6,307 nucleotides of DNA, from positions 1-6,307 of the forward strand of contig CAMZJG010000064.1 of the NCBI GenBank assembly GCA_947307505.1. The letters are read 5' to 3'. The notes beneath the pieces are model-generated. The model was given only the letters and a program-made list of their open reading frames with translations. It was not told where the DNA came from and did no database searches. How positions within the stretch are numbered: position 1 is the stretch's first letter; every line of letters starts with the position of its first letter. This document shows positions 5,296 through 6,307 of this stretch, piece after piece. Made by a program: the position numbers and the translations under genes. This stretch comes from an uncultured Clostridia bacterium. Its GTDB lineage: Bacteria; Bacillota_A; Clostridia; Oscillospirales; Oscillospiraceae.

Positions 5296-6287
5296 TACGA
5301 GCCCATACTAGCGGATTCCTGCGGATTTGTCAAATGCCGGTGCAAAACGGCTGCGGCGCAGCGTCCGAAACGCCGGACGGCTTCCAGCGCCTCCTCCAGG
5401 GTATTGGCGTCCGATCCCACCTCCAGCAGCAGATAGCCGGGACTGAGCTGCTCGTTGTATCGGGCGGGAGACAGGAGCATGGGGCGGCTGAGTCCCGGCT
5501 CCTCAGCCTCCATTTCCGCCTGGAGCTCCAGGCCCAGCTTCACGTTTTCCCGCCAGTTGGGGTGATACAGGCCGCTGTCCCCCGTGGTGAGCACCAGCAT
5601 CACCTGGGCGCTGGTCCCCTCCGGGAGCTTGTACACGGTCTTCTTCCCGTTCAGGGCGTCCCGGTGCAGATCGATCACCACCCGGATCCCCGGCTGCTCC
5701 TCCAGCCATTTCTCCGCAGCCGCCCGGGAACGGGCATAGGAGCCGTTATAGTTGGGCCAGTCGTACAGCTCCCGGTCGTGGACCACGGTGAAGCCCGCCT
5801 CCTCCAGCACCGCCGACAGCTCGTCCCCCACCCGGATCACGTTCTGCTCCTTATCCAGGGTGCGGCCCGGATCGCTGGCCTCATACTGATCCTCTCCCTG
5901 GGGGGTATAGGCCTCCGTGCTGTGGCTGTGGAGGATGAGCACCTGCGGGCCCGAATCCGGCAGGGTCAGGCTCCAGCCCTCCGCAAACAGGGCAGCCAGA
6001 TCGTGGCCGGAGGTCCGGTCATCCACCCGGGGAAGCTCCGACCGGGCAAAAACCGGCGCCGCCGTCTCAGGCTCAGGCTCCGGCGGGGCCGTCGCCGCGC
6101 GGGTGGGCTCCAGCTCCGGCGTCGGCAGGGCGGTCGGCTCCGTTTCCTGTACCGGAAGGGGCTCCGCCGCGGGAACGGGCTCCAGCCGGGCCGCCAGGGC
6201 GCTGAGTACCCCCAGGCTCCACAGGCCGTAAAGCGACAGGCCCAGGGCCAAGGCGCAGGCCGCCAGCCGCCAGAATCGGCCCCCCAT
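5295..6287 (-). CDS. spoIIP: Stage II sporulation protein P, septal peptidoglycan hydrolase
   Basis: 330 residues. SpoIIP works with SpoIID and SpoIIM at the sporulation septum; it has amidase and endopeptidase activity and drives engulfment of the forespore. Visible here: one N-terminal membrane anchor (~7-31), a Pro/Glu/Thr-rich linker (~37-80), then the catalytic domain (~110-320) facing the space between the two membranes. Family motifs are in order: ILHSHSTEAY (118-127), DPGRT then NVIRVGDEL (149-157), YNGSYARSR (180-188), VVIDLHRDA (203-211), NWRENVKL (244-251), RYNEQLSPG (276-284) and LLLEVGSDANTLEEA (286-300). H120, H208 and E289 are likely zinc or catalytic residues. It is shorter than the ~400-residue B. 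subtilis protein, mainly in the N-terminal part. The ATG at 6287 has AAGGGGGG (6294-6301) six bases upstream. In many Clostridia gpr lies upstream; only 20 bases are visible here. High GC, like the chromosomal background. Confidence 0.95.
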   Translation of the reverse strand: MGGRFWRLAACALALGLSLYGLWSLGVLSALAARLEPVPAAEPLPVQETEPTALPTPELEPTRAATAPPEPEPETAAPVFARSELPRVDDRTSGHDLAALFAEGWSLTLPDSGPQVLILHSHSTEAYTPQGEDQYEASDPGRTLDKEQNVIRVGDELSAVLEEAGFTVVHDRELYDWPNYNGSYARSRAAAEKWLEEQPGIRVVIDLHRDALNGKKTVYKLPEGTSAQVMLVLTTGDSGLYHPNWRENVKLGLELQAEMEAEEPGLSRPMLLSPARYNEQLSPGYLLLEVGSDANTLEEALEAVRRFGRCAAAVLHRHLTNPQESASMGS

Positions 6288-6293
6288 GTCAGT

Positions 6294-6301
6294 CCCCCCT
6301 T
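6294..6301 (-). promoter_or_regulatory. Ribosome binding site of spoIIP
   Basis: AAGGGGGG on the minus strand, six bases before the ATG at 6287. It is a G-rich variant of the usual AAGGAGG and supports this start rather than an internal one. Confidence 0.6.
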
Positions 6302-6307
6302 TGTCAA

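Noticed and set aside
5916..6307. Frames overlapping the start of spoIIP on both strands (104 codons plus, 113 codons minus)
   Set aside because: Arginine- and serine-rich shadows of the spoIIP linker; the spoIIP frame is supported by strong family motifs.

Overview
The window looks like a piece of a high-GC, spore-forming Clostridia genome, most likely Oscillospiraceae/Ruminococcaceae-like. The reasons are a clear stage II sporulation protein P, a tandem-FtsX permease of a kind common in gut Firmicutes, AGGAGG ribosome binding sites on nearly every gene, and GC-rich multi-hairpin intergenic repeats. The family-level placement is inference. All convincing genes lie on the minus strand, so the window reads as genes from right to left.

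Right part (about 4565-6307): spoIIP (septal peptidoglycan amidase/endopeptidase for engulfment) is followed after 66 bp, with two small hairpins, by a 202-residue Pro/Ala/Gln-rich protein with two membrane segments and no recognised function. A strong Rho-independent terminator closes this unit at 4565-4602.

Middle part (about 519-4446): an extended -10 promoter, overlapped by palindromes that look like an autoregulatory operator, drives a DinJ/RelB-type antitoxin gene. After an unusual 116-bp gap comes one 1160-codon reading frame. Its first ~91 residues are a YafQ-like toxin fold. The rest is a complete ~1062-residue ABC transporter permease with two FtsX modules. A good ribosome binding site and an in-frame GTG lie exactly at the join, so the permease was probably once a separate gene and may still be started there. 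All four positions that match the E. coli YafQ catalytic residues are changed, so the toxin half is probably not an active RNase.

Left part (1-518): 33 bp after the permease stop lie two facing copies of a multi-hairpin element. Their stems differ in sequence but keep pairing. Next come a perfect ribosome binding site and the first ~17 codons of an ABC transporter ATP-binding subunit, the expected partner of the permease. The ATPase is cut at position 55/56, where the sequence switches to an exact 55-bp copy of the middle of the antitoxin gene (1-55 = 4177-4231). This join fits the boundary of a tandem duplication or circle of about 4.18 kb. It could also be an assembly artefact: 55 is a common assembler k-mer length, and the repeat starts at base 1.

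Base composition supports a mosaic: sampled permease lines are near 50% GC, while sampled spoIIP lines are near 65%. No tRNA, rRNA, CRISPR array or transposase gene was seen.
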